This document shows positions 46,964 through 56,703 of a stretch of 64,000 bases of DNA, in pieces. The stretch is from Brachybacterium sp. SGAir0954. Lineage in GTDB: Bacteria; Actinomycetota; Actinomycetes; Actinomycetales; Dermabacteraceae. The notes beneath the pieces were generated by a model, which saw only the letters and a program-made list of their open reading frames with translations, made no database searches and was not told the DNA's origin. Within the stretch, counting starts at the first letter, position 1; the number at the start of each line of letters is the position of its first letter. The stretch lies in contig NZ_CP027295.1 of assembly GCF_005490785.1 (NCBI RefSeq), positions 2,046,001-2,110,000 on the forward strand, in the 5' to 3' direction. Both the position numbers and the translations under genes were made by a program.

Positions 46964-47006
46964 GTCGCGCCGGGCTCCGTGCCCGCCTCACCCGGAGGTC
47001 CCGCCC

Positions 47007-48560
47007 ATGGCCGTCCTCGCCACCGCTCCCGCCCCGTCGACCGCCGCCCGCCGGCAGACCGCGACCGTCGTCGACCCGCCGCAGAGCCCCACCGGACCGG
47101 CACCCTCCGGGCTGCTCACCGCCCGCACCTCCGAGGACTACGCGGCGCTCCTGCACCGTACCGTGGACCGCCTCGCCGACCGCTTCGCGAGCGTCGACGC
47201 CCCGAGCGCCGGCCCGGACCTCGAGCGCCTCCGCCACCTCGTCGGCGCCGCCGACCTCGACGGCCCCGGCGTCGGATCGGGCGCCGCCCTCGCCGAGGCG
47301 GACTCCCTCTATGCGCGCAACGCCGTGTGGTTCCACCACCCCGCCTATCTCGCCCACCTCAACTGCCCCGTCGCCGTGCCCGCCGTCGCCGCGGAGGCGA
47401 TGCTCGGCGCGATCAACACCTCGGTGGACACCTACGACCAGTCCCTCGTCGGCACCCTCATGGAGCAGCGGCTCGTGGCCTGGACCGCGGAGCGGATCGG
47501 GTTCACCGGCGGCGACGGCGTCTTCACCTCCGGCGGCACCCAGTCCAACCTGCAGGCGCTCTTCCTCGCCCGCACCCGCGCCGAGCGCACGAGCGGCGAG
47601 CCCCGCTCCTCCCTGCTGCCCCGGCTGCGGGTGCTCAGCACCGACGCCGCCCACTTCTCCGTCTCCCGCTCCGCCGCGCTGCTGGGCCTGGACGAGGACG
47701 CCGTGCGCACGGTCGCCACGGATGCCGACGGGCGCATGGACCCCCGCGCCCTGCGCACCCTCCTCGCCCACCTCCACGCCGCCGGGGACACGGTCATGGC
47801 CGTCGTCGCGACCGCCGGCACCACCGACCGCGGTCTCGTGGACCCGATCGCCCCGATCGCCGAGGTCACGAGTGCCGCCGGCGTGTGGCTCCACGTCGAT
47901 GCGGCCTACGGGGGCGGGCTCCTCGTCTCCCCGCGCCGCCGGCATCTCCTGGACGGCATCGAGCACGCGGACTCCGTGACCGTGGACTACCACAAGACCT
48001 GGTTCCAGCCCGTCTCCTCGAGCGCGCTCGTGGTCCGCGACCCCGCGGACCTCGCCGCCGCCGCCCACCATGCCGATTACCTCAACCCCGCCGCCGAGGC
48101 CGCCTCCGAGGACGCCGAGCCCAACCAGGTGGACCGCTCCCTGCAGACCACCCGCCGCTTCGACGCGCTCAAGCTCTGGACCACGCTGCGGGCGCTCGGC
48201 CCCGAGCACATCGGGAGCATGGTCGACGCGATCTGCGACCTCGCGATCGCCGTGCGCGCGGACCTCGAGGAGGACCCGGACCTCCACGTGCAGGGCACCA
48301 CGGACCTCAGCACCGTGATCCTCCGCTTCCAGCCGCCCGGCGTGCCCGACGCCGTGGCCGACGACCTGCAGGCGCGGATCCGCCGCGACCTGTTCCGCTC
48401 GGGCCGCGCGATGGTCGCCCGCACCACGATCGACGGTGTGCCCTGCCTCAAGCTCACGCTCCTGAACCCCGAGACGACCGTGGCCGACGTCGCCGCCGTG
48501 CTCGAGCACGTCCGTGCGACCGGCGAGCAGCTGCTCGCGGGGACGGAGGCGACGCGATGA
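47007..48560 (+). CDS. desA: Lysine decarboxylase of desferrioxamine-type siderophore synthesis
   Basis: PLP-dependent group II decarboxylase, 517 residues, that would convert lysine to cadaverine, the diamine backbone of desferrioxamines. The PLP lysine is Lys330 in VDYHKTWFQP and the cofactor-stacking region HVDAAYGGG precedes it. It starts at ATG 47007 after GGAGG. First gene of the iron-controlled operon; overlaps desB (ATGA). Related enzymes decarboxylate diaminobutyrate or aromatic amino acids; the neighbours make lysine the best guess. Confidence 0.9.
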   Translation: MAVLATAPAPSTAARRQTATVVDPPQSPTGPAPSGLLTARTSEDYAALLHRTVDRLADRFASVDAPSAGPDLERLRHLVGAADLDGPGVGSGAALAEADSLYARNAVWFHHPAYLAHLNCPVAVPAVAAEAMLGAINTSVDTYDQSLVGTLMEQRLVAWTAERIGFTGGDGVFTSGGTQSNLQALFLARTRAERTSGEPRSSLLPRLRVLSTDAAHFSVSRSAALLGLDEDAVRTVATDADGRMDPRALRTLLAHLHAAGDTVMAVVATAGTTDRGLVDPIAPIAEVTSAAGVWLHVDAAYGGGLLVSPRRRHLLDGIEHADSVTVDYHKTWFQPVSSSALVVRDPADLAAAAHHADYLNPAAEAASEDAEPNQVDRSLQTTRRFDALKLWTTLRALGPEHIGSMVDAICDLAIAVRADLEEDPDLHVQGTTDLSTVILRFQPPGVPDAVADDLQARIRRDLFRSGRAMVARTTIDGVPCLKLTLLNPETTVADVAAVLEHVRATGEQLLAGTEATR

Positions 48561-49888
48561 GCACGGGCACCACGAGTCCCCACGTCCACGACCTCATCGG
48601 CATCGGCATCGGACCCTTCGGCCTGGGCCTCGCCGCCCTCGCCGATCCCCTGGAGGACGTCGACGCGGTGTTCCTCGACCAGGCCGCCGGCTTCTCCTGG
48701 CACCCCGGCCTGCTCATCGAGGGGACCACCCTGCAGGTGCCCTTTCTCGCCGATCTCGTGACGATGGCGGACCCCACCTCCCGCTACTCGTTCCTCAACT
48801 TCCTCAAGGCGACCGGCAGGCTCTACCCCTTCTACATCCGCGAGTCGTTCTACCCGCTGCGCGCCGAGTACGACGCCTACTGCCGCTGGGTCGCCGAGCA
48901 GCTGGACTCGCTGCGCTGGCGGCGCCGCGCGGTCGAGGTGGTCGAGGAGGGCGAGCACCTGCTCGTCACCGTCGAGGTGCTCGGCGAGGACGGCCGTGCC
49001 CGGGGCGTGGAGCACCTGCGCACCCGGCACCTCGCCCTCGCGCTCGGCACCGCCCCGCACCTGCCCGGGCCGCTCGCCGCCCTCGCCGAGCAGTCGGCCG
49101 ACGGCGCGCCCGTGCTTCACAGCGCCGGGTACCTCGACCGCCGCGAGGAGCTGCTGTCCCGCGACTCGGTGACCGTCGTCGGCAGCGGGCAGTCCGCCGC
49201 GGAGGTCTACCGCGACCTGCTCGAGGCGAGCGAGGGGCGCGGCACCCGCGTGGACTGGGTGACCCGCTCCCCGCGGTTCTTCCCCATGGAGTACACGAAG
49301 CTCACCCTCGAGATGACCTCCCCGGAGTACACCGATCTGCACCGCTCCCTGCCCGGGGAGGTGCGGGACCGGCTCTCCCGCGAGCAGCGCCAGCTGCACA
49401 AGGGGATCAGCGCCCCGCTCATCGACGAGATCCACGAGCTGCTCTACCGGCTCTCCGCAGGGGGCGCCGAGGTGCCGAGCACCCTGCGCGCCGGCACCGC
49501 TGTCACCGCGGCCCGCCGCGAGGGCGAGCAGATCGTCCTGGACCTCGAGCACGAGCTCACCGGGACCGGCCGCACCCACCGCACCGGCGCCGTCGTCGCC
49601 GCGACCGGCTACGCGCCGCGCGAGCCGCAGCTGCTGGACGCCCTGGGGGAGCGGGTGCTGCGTGACGAGCACGGCCACCCCGCGCCCCGCCGCGACTACA
49701 CCCTCGACGCCGACGGCCGCCTCCACGTGCTCGGCACCGAGGAGCACACCCACGGCGTCACCGCCCCGGACCTCGGCTTCGGCGCCTGGCGCGCCTCCGT
49801 GGTGCTCGCGGCGATCACCGGCCGCGAGCCGTACCCGATCGAGCGCCGCATCGCCTTCCAGAGCTTCGGGCCGGAGGGTGAGCGCTGA
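48557..49888 (+). CDS. desB: Lysine/cadaverine N-hydroxylase
   Basis: Flavin N-hydroxylating monooxygenase (IucD/SidA type), 443 residues. FAD site GIGIGPFGLGLAAL at the start, the conserved substrate region (LQVPFLADLVTMADPTSRYS) and the NADPH site TVVGSGQSAAEVYRDLL are present. In the DesA-D pathway it makes N-hydroxycadaverine. ATG overlaps the desA stop; its own stop overlaps the next ATG (TGATG). Confidence 0.93.
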   Translation: MSTGTTSPHVHDLIGIGIGPFGLGLAALADPLEDVDAVFLDQAAGFSWHPGLLIEGTTLQVPFLADLVTMADPTSRYSFLNFLKATGRLYPFYIRESFYPLRAEYDAYCRWVAEQLDSLRWRRRAVEVVEEGEHLLVTVEVLGEDGRARGVEHLRTRHLALALGTAPHLPGPLAALAEQSADGAPVLHSAGYLDRREELLSRDSVTVVGSGQSAAEVYRDLLEASEGRGTRVDWVTRSPRFFPMEYTKLTLEMTSPEYTDLHRSLPGEVRDRLSREQRQLHKGISAPLIDEIHELLYRLSAGGAEVPSTLRAGTAVTAARREGEQIVLDLEHELTGTGRTHRTGAVVAATGYAPREPQLLDALGERVLRDEHGHPAPRRDYTLDADGRLHVLGTEEHTHGVTAPDLGFGAWRASVVLAAITGREPYPIERRIAFQSFGPEGER

Positions 49889-52287
49889 TGACCGCCCTCC
49901 CCTCCACCCACCCACGCCACCCAGGAACCGCCATGGACCTCACGACACGTCCCCTCGACCTCAGCTTCCGCCCGCTCGACCCGGCCGCGGACGCGACCCT
50001 CCTGCACCGCTGGCTGAGCATGCCCCGCGCCCGCTTCTGGATGATGACCGAGCACACGCCCGCGCAGGTGCGCACCTACCTCGACCAGATCGCCTGCTCC
50101 GCGCACGAGCAGGGGTGGATCGGCATGCGCGGTGGCGAGCCCCTCGTCTACGTCGAGACCTACGACCCCGCGCTGCTGCTCCCCGCCGGGGTGCTCGAGC
50201 CGGAGCCCGGGGACCTCGGCATGCACCTGCTCGTCGCCCCGCCGGAGGGCGAGCCCGAGCACGGGCTCACCACGGCCGTCATGGGCGCCGTGGTGCGCTG
50301 GTGCCTGCACGGGCGCGGCGCCGCGCGGATCGTCGTCGAGCCCGACGAGCGCAACACGGCGGTGCTCGCGAAGAACGCCGCCGCCGGCTTCCGGGTGCTG
50401 CGCACGGTGGAGCTCGGCAGCGGCGCGGAGGCGAAGCGCGCGGCGCTCAGCGTCTGCACGCGCGCCGATCATGCCGCCGCCCTCCTCGGCGAGGGAGCGG
50501 ACCCGCTCGCGCACCTCGGGGCGGAGGTGGGGGAGCGGGTGCACCGCCAGCTGCTCGCCAAGGCCATCGCCGAGTTCAGCCATGAGCGCATGCTCACCCC
50601 GGAGCCGGACGGGGGCGCCGAGGGGGCCTACCGGATCACCGCCCGCGACGGCGCCGTGCGCTGGACCTTCACCGCCCGAGAGCTGCCGCTCGAGCACTGG
50701 CTCGTGGACCCGGTCTCGATCCGGCGCCACGAGGACGGCGAGGAGACGCGGCTGGACGTGCTGGACCTCGTCCTCGACCTCCAGGAGCAGCTCGGGCTGC
50801 CCGAGGAGCTCGCCTCCACCTACCTCGAGGAGCTCTCCTCGACCTTCGCCGCCCGCTGCGCGACGCTCACCGAGGCCCTCGGGGGCGGCCGCCCCACGAG
50901 CGCCGAGCTGCTCTCGGCGGGCCTTGAGGAGATCGAGGCGGCGATGACCGAGGGGCACCCCGGCTTCGTCGCGACCAACGGACGGATCGGCTACGGCCTC
51001 GCCGACTACCGCACCTACGCCCCCGAGCAGGGACGCCGCACCCGCCTGCAGTGGGTCGCCCTGCGCCGCGAGCTCGGCCACCTCGCCCTCGGCGAGGGAC
51101 TGGACGAGCAGTCCCACCTCGACGCCGCCCTCTCGCCGGAGGAGCGGGAGGTGTTCGCCGCGCGCCTGCGCTCCCGGGGCCTGGACCCGGTGGGCTACCA
51201 CTACCTCCCCCTGCATCCCTGGCAGGCCGATCACCGCCTCGCGATCACCTTCGCCGCCGACGTCGCCCGCGGGGACCTCGTACCGCTCGGGGAGGGCGGG
51301 GCGGAGCTCCAGCCCCAGCAGTCCCTGCGCACCTTCCTGGACCGCACGCGCCCCGGCGCCCCGTACGTGAAGACGGCGCTCGCGATCCAGAACATGGGCT
51401 TCCTGCGCGGGCTGTCCCCGGCGTACATGCGGGACACCCCCGCGATCAACGACTGGCTCGCCCGCCTCGTCGCCGAGGACGCGGAGTTCGCCCGCTGCGG
51501 CGTGACCGTGCTGCGGGAGCGCGCCGCGATCGGCTACATGGGGGACGCCTACCACCGCACAGCGAGCAGCAACCCGCACCGCAAGATGCTCGCCGCGCTC
51601 TGGCGGGAGAGCCCGCTGCCGCTGCTGGAGGACGGTGAGCGCGCCTTCACCATGGCCGCACTGCTGCACCGCGACCACGAGGGCCGCTCCTACGCGGGCG
51701 CCCTGATCCTCGCCTCCGGCCTCACCCCGGCCGACTGGGTCACGGGCTACCTGCGCGCCTACCTGCGGCCGCTCGCGCACCTGCTGCTCGCCCACGACAC
51801 GGTCGTCATGCCGCACGGGGAGAACATCATCCTGCGCGTGCGCGTCCAGCAGGTGGTCGGCGCCTTCCTCAAGGACATCGGCGAGGAGATGGCCGTGCTG
51901 GGGGAGCGGGAGCTGCCCCGGGACGTCGAGCGGATCCGCGCCCTCGTGGGCGGGGAGGAGAAGGCGCTGTCGATCTTCACCGACGTGTTCGACGGCGTGC
52001 TGCGCCACCTCTCCGGGATCCTCGACGCCGACGGCCTGCTGGGCGCGGAGGAGTTCTGGGGGCTCGTCGGCCAGGTGCTCGACGAGTACGAGGCGGATCA
52101 TCCGGACCTCGCCCGAGGCATCGGCGGGGACGTGGACCTGCGCGCCGGGAGCTTCGCCCACTCGTGCCTGAACCGGCTCCAGCTGCGCAACACGCTGCAG
52201 ATGGTCGACCTCGGCGACCAGGCCTCGTCGCTGCTCTATGCGGGGCGCATGGAGAACCCCGTCGCGCGGCTCGCCGTCCCCGCGTGA
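49888..52287 (+). CDS. desD: DesC-DesD fusion: acyltransferase plus NIS siderophore synthetase
   Basis: A single 799-residue protein. Residues about 25-190 are the DesC/IucB-type acyl-CoA acyltransferase (SFRPLDPAADATLLHRWLSM; EHTPAQVRTYL; IVVEPDERNTAVLAKNAAAGF). From about 200 to the end is an IucA/IucC-type NRPS-independent siderophore synthetase (LHPWQADHRL; TASSNPHRKMLAALWRES; MPHGENIILR). In Streptomyces these are separate genes. The protein would acylate N-hydroxycadaverine with succinyl- or acetyl-CoA, then join and cyclise the units with ATP to a desferrioxamine. ATG 49933 (AGGAA five bases upstream) is an alternative start 15 codons later. No transporter or esterase gene follows. Confidence 0.92.
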   Translation: MTALPSTHPRHPGTAMDLTTRPLDLSFRPLDPAADATLLHRWLSMPRARFWMMTEHTPAQVRTYLDQIACSAHEQGWIGMRGGEPLVYVETYDPALLLPAGVLEPEPGDLGMHLLVAPPEGEPEHGLTTAVMGAVVRWCLHGRGAARIVVEPDERNTAVLAKNAAAGFRVLRTVELGSGAEAKRAALSVCTRADHAAALLGEGADPLAHLGAEVGERVHRQLLAKAIAEFSHERMLTPEPDGGAEGAYRITARDGAVRWTFTARELPLEHWLVDPVSIRRHEDGEETRLDVLDLVLDLQEQLGLPEELASTYLEELSSTFAARCATLTEALGGGRPTSAELLSAGLEEIEAAMTEGHPGFVATNGRIGYGLADYRTYAPEQGRRTRLQWVALRRELGHLALGEGLDEQSHLDAALSPEEREVFAARLRSRGLDPVGYHYLPLHPWQADHRLAITFAADVARGDLVPLGEGGAELQPQQSLRTFLDRTRPGAPYVKTALAIQNMGFLRGLSPAYMRDTPAINDWLARLVAEDAEFARCGVTVLRERAAIGYMGDAYHRTASSNPHRKMLAALWRESPLPLLEDGERAFTMAALLHRDHEGRSYAGALILASGLTPADWVTGYLRAYLRPLAHLLLAHDTVVMPHGENIILRVRVQQVVGAFLKDIGEEMAVLGERELPRDVERIRALVGGEEKALSIFTDVFDGVLRHLSGILDADGLLGAEEFWGLVGQVLDEYEADHPDLARGIGGDVDLRAGSFAHSCLNRLQLRNTLQMVDLGDQASSLLYAGRMENPVARLAVPA

Positions 52288-52290
52288 GCC

Positions 52291-52325
52291 GGCCGCCCGG
52301 GCCGGGGTGCCGGACCCGGGCGGCC
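52291..52325. terminator. Terminator between convergent genes
   Basis: GGCCGCCCGGG (52291-52301) and CCCGGGCGGCC (52315-52325), perfect 11-base stem, 13-base loop, directly after the DesC-DesD gene and before the end of the minus-strand lipoprotein gene. Confidence 0.8.
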
Positions 52326-52326
52326 C

Positions 52327-52818
52327 TCAGCGCGAGGTGCGCGCCGCGGCGACGACCACGTCGGTCCCCTCGGGGGAGACCAGCACGGTGTAGACGGCGG
52401 CCGGATCCTCGGGGTTCGAGCCGTCGATGTATCGGGCGCCCTCTCTGACCTCCTCGCCGGCGAACCGCTGGGAGATCGTGGCACCGTCGCGAGTCACCGG
52501 AAGCCCGTCGGCCCCGTCGAAGGCGTCCTGCCGCCAGGCATCCACCTCGTCGGCGGGCGCGGTGAAGGAGACGCGCACGCTCCACTCGTCCAGATCGGAG
52601 ACGATGATCCCCTCGCTGACCGAGAGCTCGGCGTCCGGGGCGGGGAGGCCGACGAGCTCGAGGGCCTCCTCGGCGGTGGGGGAGTCTGCGTTCATCGTGG
52701 GGTCCTCCTGGGATCTGCGGGCAGTGCTGCATCCGGCGACCGTGAAGATCGACGACGTGAGAAGCATGCTTGTGGCGAGGATCGCGCCCCTGCGCCCGGT
52801 CCTGATCATGAACATCAT
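52327..52818 (-). CDS. Lipoprotein, candidate partner of a WXG-type secreted protein
   Basis: A 163-residue protein with a lipoprotein signal ending in TVAGC (Cys at about 30) after a basic start (MIRTGRRG). The mature domain is acidic and strand-rich (DEWSVRVSFTAPADEVDAW; YTVLVSPEGTDVVVAA). No known family recognised. The ATG overlaps the stop of the upstream WXG-type gene (ATGA), so the two are co-expressed; it may be an immunity or surface partner protein. Codon use is less GC3-biased than in core genes. Confidence 0.75.
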   Translation of the reverse strand: MMFMIRTGRRGAILATSMLLTSSIFTVAGCSTARRSQEDPTMNADSPTAEEALELVGLPAPDAELSVSEGIIVSDLDEWSVRVSFTAPADEVDAWRQDAFDGADGLPVTRDGATISQRFAGEEVREGARYIDGSNPEDPAAVYTVLVSPEGTDVVVAAARTSR

Positions 52819-53909
52819 GGGCCGGTGGTCCGCCTCTCTGATGAGCCGTGGAGTGTGAACTCCTTCGCCAGGCCTGATCGGTGGAGCTCGGCCAGCTGCT
52901 CGTCCGTGATCGTGGGGTCGAAAGGGCCGGGCAGGTCGATCGACGTCGACTTGCTCCCGTCCCAGTTGTACTGGTCACGATAGTTCAGGGTGGTGTCCAT
53001 CTCGTATCTCCAGTCTGGATGCGTCTCATCCGGTGGATACACGGTGACCTGCCCGTTCATTGAGTAGTTGCCGGAGCCGGTGGCGTAGAACCAGTTCTTG
53101 TCGGAGGCGGTTACTCCCGGCCATCCCGTCTGGACGGGGAAGGTCACTGGGCCGTCTGCGCCGGACTGCCGTGCACGATCCAGCGCTGCCTGGCCGATGC
53201 CGCGTTCCTGTTCTTCGATCTGTCCGCGGACGGCAGGCTCATCCCCGAGGTAGGAGTCGAGGTCCATCTCCTTGTCCGCGCCCGAGTTGCCGAGAAAGTG
53301 CAAGAGGTTCTCGGAGGCGTCCGGCCACAGCGCGGCCATCAGTGATGCCATCAGTGTGGCGGCCTCGTGATTGGCGTGATCGCCGCGTGTCGGGTCCTCG
53401 CTCCCCCAGTCGCCGGCCCCCTCGTCCACCGGATGCCACTCGGGCATTCCCGGGTCCGTCACGGAGGTTCCTTCGACTGGTTCGCCGAGACCATCGGGGA
53501 GACCGTTGCCGAGTGGGCCCTCGTCGGGATCGGAACCGGTTCCATCAGTGCGTCGCCCCGCTTCCCTTCCCGCCCGAGGGATGGTCTCCGGACGCGGCAC
53601 GCCGGTAGGTGCCGGGAGGAGGTTGAGCGGGCTCGCGCTGTCCGGCGCCGAGGCAAAATCCTGCTGATCGGCGTCGGACTCGGCCGTGACTGCAAAGGAG
53701 GTGAGGGAATGGCTGAGGGCGTCGAACGTCGGGAGGACGCCCGCCGAGGCGAAGGAGCGGAAGGCATTCGCGTCCTGGCCGCACCAGATACCCTCGCTCG
53801 CCACCGCTCGAGAGATCGAGGCTCGGGCCGACTCCAGAGCAAGCGTGCTCTCCCGCACCGCCCGCGCGAAGGCACGCAGCGTCTCCGGGTCGCCTCCCAA
53901 GAATGCCAT
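52815..53909 (-). CDS. WXG100-like secreted protein with C-terminal domain, possible type VII effector
   Basis: A 364-residue protein. Residues 1-90 form a helical WXG-type hairpin with Trp42-Cys43-Gly44 ([13 protein letters not shown]) at the turn and no signal peptide. A Pro/Gly/Asp-rich linker (about 90-190) follows. The C-terminal domain (about 240-364) has a Tyr/Trp-rich core ([33 protein letters not shown]) and ends [20 protein letters not shown]. Similar C-terminal regions occur, as I recall, in actinobacterial WXG proteins of unknown activity. A toxin role is inferred only from architecture and the overlapping lipoprotein gene. Codon use is mixed, suggesting acquisition. Confidence 0.78.
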   Translation of the reverse strand: MAFLGGDPETLRAFARAVRESTLALESARASISRAVASEGIWCGQDANAFRSFASAGVLPTFDALSHSLTSFAVTAESDADQQDFASAPDSASPLNLLPAPTGVPRPETIPRAGREAGRRTDGTGSDPDEGPLGNGLPDGLGEPVEGTSVTDPGMPEWHPVDEGAGDWGSEDPTRGDHANHEAATLMASLMAALWPDASENLLHFLGNSGADKEMDLDSYLGDEPAVRGQIEEQERGIGQAALDRARQSGADGPVTFPVQTGWPGVTASDKNWFYATGSGNYSMNGQVTVYPPDETHPDWRYEMDTTLNYRDQYNWDGSKSTSIDLPGPFDPTITDEQLAELHRSGLAKEFTLHGSSERRTTGP

Positions 53910-54058
53910 CGCTGTGCTCCGTCTCTCGTGTCGTCCCGGTTGAGGATGCCAACAGGCTCCCGCGCTGTCGATGGGGAGTTCTGCCCAGCGCTGGAATGGT
54001 GCTGCTCGAACTGGTTTTTACTGTCCGGATGCTGGAACCATGATCTCGCATACCGGCG

Positions 54059-54064
54059 TACAGT
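54059..54064 (+). promoter_or_regulatory. Leaderless -10 box of ilvD
   Basis: TACAGT followed by seven G-rich bases and ATG 54072. The G run right before the ATG is too close to serve as a ribosome binding site. Confidence 0.55.
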
Positions 54065-54071
54065 GGGGGGT

Positions 54072-55907
54072 ATGCCTCAGCTCCGCTCCCGCACCTCGAC
54101 CCACGGCCGCAACATGGCCGGCGCCCGCGCCCTGTGGCGCGCCACCGGCATGGAGACCTCCGACTTCGGCAAGCCGATCATCGCGATCGCGAACTCGTAC
54201 ACCCAGTTCGTGCCCGGCCACGTCCACCTCAAGAACCTCGGCGACCTCGTCGCCGGCGCGATCAAGGAGGCGGGCGGCACCGCCCGGGAGTTCAACACCA
54301 TCGCCGTGGACGACGGCATCGCCATGGGTCACGGCGGCATGCTCTACTCCCTGCCCTCCCGCGATGTCATCGCCGACAGCGTGGAGTACATGGTCAACGC
54401 GCACTGCGCCGACGCGCTCGTGTGCATCTCCAACTGCGACAAGATCACCCCGGGCATGCTCATGGCCGCGATGCGGCTGAACATCCCGGTCGTCTTCGTC
54501 TCCGGCGGCCCGATGGAGTCCGGCAAGCCCGTCGAGGGCGTCGTCGACCACCGTCTCGACCTCGTCGACGCGATCTCGCTCTCCGCGGACGAGACGATCA
54601 CCGACGTCCAGCTCGCCGAGATCGAGGAGAACGCCTGCCCCACCTGCGGCTCCTGCTCCGGCATGTTCACCGCGAACTCCATGAACTGCCTCACCGAGGC
54701 GCTGGGCCTGTCGCTCCCCGGCAACGGCACCACCCTCGCCACCCACGCCTTCCGCAAGGAGCTGTTCCTCCGCGCGGGTCGCACGATCATGGACCTGTGC
54801 CGCCGCTACTACGGCGAGGACGACGACTCCGTGCTCCCGCGCAACATCGCCACCAAGGCCGCGTTCTCCAACGCCATGAGCCTGGACGTCGCGATGGGCG
54901 GCTCCACCAACACCGTGCTGCACATCCTCGCCGCCGCGATCGAGGGCGAGGTCGACTTCGGCCTCGAGGACATCGACCGCCTCTCCCGCTCCGTGCCGTG
55001 CCTCGCGAAGGTCGCCCCGAACAGCCAGAAGTACCACATCGAGGACGTCCACCGGGCGGGCGGCATCCCCGCGATCCTCGGCGAGCTGAGCCGCGCGGGC
55101 CTGCTCGACCACTCCGTGCACTCCGTGCACTCGCCGGACCTCGACACCTGGCTCGGCGACTGGGACATCCGCTCGGGGAGCACCACCGCGGAGGCCGAGG
55201 CCTTCTTCCACGCCGCCCCCGGCCGCGTGCGCACCACGCAGGCGTTCTCGCAGTCCGCCGTCTGGGAGGACCTCGACCGCGACGGCGAGTCCGGCGCGAT
55301 CCGCGCGGTCGCCCACGCCTACACGAAGGACGGCGGGCTCTGCGTCCTCAAGGGGAACCTCGCCACCGAGGGCGCCGTCATCAAGACGGCCGGCATCACC
55401 GAGGACCTCTTCCACTTCGAGGGCACCGCCGTCGTCTGCGACTCGCAGGAGGAGGCCGTCCAGAAGATCCTCGACAAGACCGTCAAGGAGGGGGACATCG
55501 TGGTCATCCGCTACGAAGGCCCCCAGGGCGGCCCGGGCATGCAGGAGATGCTCTACCCGACCTCCTTCCTCAAGGGCCGCGGCCTCGGCAAGGCCTGCGC
55601 GCTCATCACCGACGGCCGCTTCTCCGGCGGCACGAGCGGCGTCTCCATCGGCCACATCTCCCCGGAGGCGGCCGAGGGCGGGCTGATCGGCCTCGTCGAG
55701 GACGGCGACAGGATCGTGCTCGACGTCGACAAGCGCCTGCTCGAGCTGCAGGTCCCGGACGAGGAGATCGAGCGCCGCCGCACCGCGAAGGGTGCGCTGC
55801 CGTGGCGCCCCGAGCACCGCGAGCGCGAGGTCTCCCAGGCGCTCAAGGTCTACGCGCACCTCGTGCGCTCGGCGACCTACGGCGCGACCCGCCGCCCGCT
55901 GGACTGA
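54072..55907 (+). CDS. ilvD: Dihydroxy-acid dehydratase
   Basis: Fe-S dehydratase of valine, leucine and isoleucine synthesis, 611 residues. Cluster ligands are visible in [15 protein letters not shown] and [19 protein letters not shown], and the C-terminal signature [19 protein letters not shown] is intact. A small nine-base tandem repeat (55110-55127) encodes a His-Ser-Val doubling. It is monocistronic, leaderless, followed by a T-tract terminator, and flanked on both sides by accessory genes on the opposite strand. Confidence 0.96.
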   Translation: MPQLRSRTSTHGRNMAGARALWRATGMETSDFGKPIIAIANSYTQFVPGHVHLKNLGDLVAGAIKEAGGTAREFNTIAVDDGIAMGHGGMLYSLPSRDVIADSVEYMVNAHCADALVCISNCDKITPGMLMAAMRLNIPVVFVSGGPMESGKPVEGVVDHRLDLVDAISLSADETITDVQLAEIEENACPTCGSCSGMFTANSMNCLTEALGLSLPGNGTTLATHAFRKELFLRAGRTIMDLCRRYYGEDDDSVLPRNIATKAAFSNAMSLDVAMGGSTNTVLHILAAAIEGEVDFGLEDIDRLSRSVPCLAKVAPNSQKYHIEDVHRAGGIPAILGELSRAGLLDHSVHSVHSPDLDTWLGDWDIRSGSTTAEAEAFFHAAPGRVRTTQAFSQSAVWEDLDRDGESGAIRAVAHAYTKDGGLCVLKGNLATEGAVIKTAGITEDLFHFEGTAVVCDSQEEAVQKILDKTVKEGDIVVIRYEGPQGGPGMQEMLYPTSFLKGRGLGKACALITDGRFSGGTSGVSIGHISPEAAEGGLIGLVEDGDRIVLDVDKRLLELQVPDEEIERRRTAKGALPWRPEHREREVSQALKVYAHLVRSATYGATRRPLD

Positions 55908-55931
55908 TCCGCGAACACACCGGATGCCGAG

Positions 55932-55969
55932 AACGGCCGTCGACCCTGTACGGGGCAGGCGGCCGTTTT
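55932..55969 (+). terminator. Intrinsic terminator of ilvD
   Basis: AACGGCCG (55932-55939) pairs with CGGCCGTT (55960-55967), with a further CCTG/CAGG pairing in the loop, and TTTT follows at 55966-55969. This is the only terminator in the window with a recognisable T tract. Confidence 0.75.
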
Positions 55970-55975
55970 CCGTGA

Positions 55976-56356
55976 TCAGGCGTCTCCGCAGGTGAGATAC
56001 GCCTGAATCTCCTTCTTCAGCTCATTCGATGGAGTCTGCTTCTCCCATTCCTCCCGCGGAATCACCGCAAGCTCCACGATGTCGTCGTCTTCGACCTCGC
56101 TGTAGGTGGAGCACGCCGCTCCCGCGATCCATGCGGCGTCGAGACCGGGATCGCCGTTGTACGTGCTGGTGATGCTGAAGGCGCCGGAGGCATCGATGAC
56201 GTTGACACGATCGTCCTCGGAGAACTCCATGAGGGCGACGTCGAGCGGCCGTCCCGCAAGGTCGTCGAGATCGACCTTGTCGCGAGGACCAGCCGTACAA
56301 GAGACCGTGAGGACGAGAATCGCTGCGAGGACAACGGCGAGGTGCACGCGTCGCAT
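55976..56356 (-). CDS. PASTA-like lipoprotein, unknown function
   Basis: A 126-residue protein with a lipoprotein signal (VVLAAILVLTVSC, Cys at about 20). The next 40 residues (LAGRPLDVALMEFSEDDRV and VNVIDASG) resemble one PASTA repeat. Three Cys lie in the mature part (AACSTY; YLTCGDA and the lipid Cys). The ATG overlaps the stop of the upstream gene by one base (TGATG). Codon use is unusually relaxed for this genome, with many A/T third positions. Confidence 0.72.
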   Translation of the reverse strand: MRRVHLAVVLAAILVLTVSCTAGPRDKVDLDDLAGRPLDVALMEFSEDDRVNVIDASGAFSITSTYNGDPGLDAAWIAGAACSTYSEVEDDDIVELAVIPREEWEKQTPSNELKKEIQAYLTCGDA

Positions 56357-56703
56357 CACACCCCGCAGTGGATTCTGGTGGGGTTCGGGTTGAAGGCGTA
56401 TAGCCATCCACTCGTCGTGCTGGACACGACCCGGCCGTCCATACGGGTGTCCTTCTTGACCTTGTAGCGGTATCTGGTGCCCACCGCGGCCGCGCGGTAC
56501 TCGGAACCCGCGGACATCTTGGGTGACGTGCAGCTGGTGGTCATCGTGGCAGTCTTCCCAGCCGATATTCCGAGTTGGCCGGAGACGAACTTCTGAGTGG
56601 CGCCCAGTGAGGTGGACAGTGTCACAGTGGCAGACTTTCCACTGGTGATCGAGCACGTGGAGCCGGACGTGGAGACTTCGCAACTGCCGACGATCTGGGA
56701 CAT
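56356..56703 (-). CDS. Secreted-type Cys/Ser/Thr-rich protein, probably 5'-truncated
   Basis: From the first ATG the protein has 115 residues, Ser/Thr-rich with several Cys (SCEVSTSGSTCSITSGKSA; TTSCTSPKMS; NPTRIHCGV). The frame stays open upstream and clearly continues as protein (AVDPDELSPQADLYCTTYSV, then VNKSTLSINWTN) to about 56811, where Ala-Gln-Ala looks like the end of a signal peptide. No start codon or hydrophobic signal exists before that point; sequence further upstream is Arg/Ser-rich and runs into the end of the CobA-CbiX gene. I infer loss of the 5' end. Confidence 0.55.
   Translation of the reverse strand: MSQIVGSCEVSTSGSTCSITSGKSATVTLSTSLGATQKFVSGQLGISAGKTATMTTSCTSPKMSAGSEYRAAAVGTRYRYKVKKDTRMDGRVVSSTTSGWLYAFNPNPTRIHCGV

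Larger units (their letters stand above)
46825..47006 (+). other. Intergenic control region of the siderophore operon
   Basis: About 180 bases, less GC-rich than the rest of the window, with the promoter and iron box at its 3' end and GGAGG before the desA start. No gene is seen in it. Confidence 0.7.
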
